Source: Actinophytocola sp963729115
GTDB lineage: Bacteria > Actinomycetota > Actinomycetes > Mycobacteriales > Pseudonocardiaceae
DNA length: 64,000 nucleotides
NCBI GenBank assembly: GCA_963729115.1
Contig: CAVSMR010000024.1
Location: 124,001 to 188,000 of the forward strand
Direction of reading: 5' to 3'
Shown here: positions 63,590 to 64,000 of the stretch, piece by piece
Layout: every line of letters starts with the position of its first letter
Numbering within the stretch: the first letter of the stretch is position 1
Made by a program: the position numbers and the translations under genes
The notes under the pieces: generated by a model
What the model saw: the letters and a program-made list of their open reading frames with translations, nothing else
The model's database searches: none
What the model was told of the DNA's origin: nothing

Positions 63590-64000
63590 CTAGTGGTGCG
63601 AGAGTCCGGCGACGAGCTTCAACAGGCTCGCCGGGTCCTCCTGCTGAGCGTCGCGTACCGGCCGGGTCGCCGCGCCGGGTGCGTGGGCGAGCACGCGGAT
63701 GCCGGCGTCCCGGACGCCACGCAGCACGGGGCTGGTCAGCCGGGACAGCCGGGCGATGCGGTCGGCCCGGTCCTGCACCCGGGCGACCGCGGGCCGGCGG
63801 CGGCGGGCGTAGCGGTCCAGCGCGTCCGGCACGGATCCGGCCGCGGCCAGTTCGGCGGTCAGCACCGCGGCGTCGACGAGCGCGCTGTTGGCGCCCTGCC
63901 CGAGCGTGGGTGCCATCGCGTGGGCCGCGTCGCCGAGCAGCACCAGCCGGCCGTCGTGCCAACGGCGGCAGTCGACCCGGTCGGCCCGGTTGACGAGCAG
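63590..64000 (-). CDS. FAD-dependent monooxygenase, C-terminal part (runs off the window)
   Basis: The visible 136 residues hold the second FAD motif LVLLGDAAHAMAPTLGQGAN (GD motif), then helices VPDALDRYARRRRPAVARVQ, DRADRIARLSRLTSPVLRGV and a C-terminal tail. This is the aromatic-ring hydroxylase/UbiH-like flavoprotein group. The N-terminal GxGxxG part lies beyond position 64,000. It is the first gene visible of the SRPBCC-YrdB operon. Confidence 0.88.
   Translation of the reverse strand: MLVNRADRVDCRRWHDGRLVLLGDAAHAMAPTLGQGANSALVDAAVLTAELAAAGSVPDALDRYARRRRPAVARVQDRADRIARLSRLTSPVLRGVRDAGIRVLAHAPGAATRPVRDAQQEDPASLLKLVAGLSHH

Overview
The window is high-GC actinobacterial DNA in two parts that do not look like one continuous chromosome. 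Positions 1 to about 13,120 read like a Streptomyces-type chromosome: a phenylacetate catabolic cluster (paaN, paaABCDE), a TrmH-family RNA methyltransferase, an HTTM/DUF5819 pair, an acyl-CoA dehydrogenase, a rhodanese, a DnaJ-like protein and a DUF2252 protein. Nearly every gene there is broken into shifted frames by single-base insertions, yet the concatenated frames give intact, recognisable proteins. From about 13,120 to 64,000 the frames are clean, with one clear exception near 19,158. The gene content also changes to that of a different actinomycete, possibly Pseudonocardiales-like, although no rRNA or other marker gene settles this. The genes on each side of the join are both truncated at it. 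The simplest reading is a chimeric contig, or a join of two assemblies of different quality.

Layout of the clean part. 13.1-19.7 kb: LuxR fragment, an amino-acid antiporter / small membrane protein / M20 dipeptidase / ThrE exporter run, then a proteasome-like Ntn-hydrolase with one frameshift. 19.7-21.5 kb: YihY membrane protein whose ribosome binding site lies against a 16-bp-arm hairpin, and small secreted or membrane proteins. 21.5-26.6 kb: two head-to-head ECF42 sigma factor/DGPF (YCII) operons sharing one intergenic region, and a RibD-like reductase. 26.7-31.9 kb: a large secreted GH87-like glucanase, a small unknown protein and a secreted SGNH esterase behind a LacI-type operator. 31.9-41 kb: two MFS transporters, a cyclase-fold protein, a tandem TetR fusion, a MarR/hydrolase pair that looks like a deletion scar, a VOC protein, an ArsR-ArsC fusion divergent from an APC permease, and a GH75 chitosanase. 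41-45.5 kb: methyltransferase, TetR-SDR pair with a perfect operator, and an ECF41 sigma factor divergent from its usual partner, a carboxymuconolactone decarboxylase-like protein.

45.7-49.3 kb is a tightly overlapped operon (ABC ATPase, permease, DUF4386, small membrane protein, SDR). 49.7-56 kb holds a LAL-type regulator followed by a rifampicin-phosphotransferase-like PEP-utilising enzyme translationally coupled to an O-methyltransferase, the best candidate for an uncharacterised small-molecule-modifying system. Then come cobyric acid synthase, an FhuF-like 2Fe-2S protein, two small genes with a shared terminator, and a large HTH-nSTAND-WD40 protein whose NTPase part has codon usage unlike its own WD40 part. 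The window ends in a YrdB-SRPBCC-FAD monooxygenase run. No tRNA, rRNA, CRISPR array, insertion sequence or replication origin was recognised.
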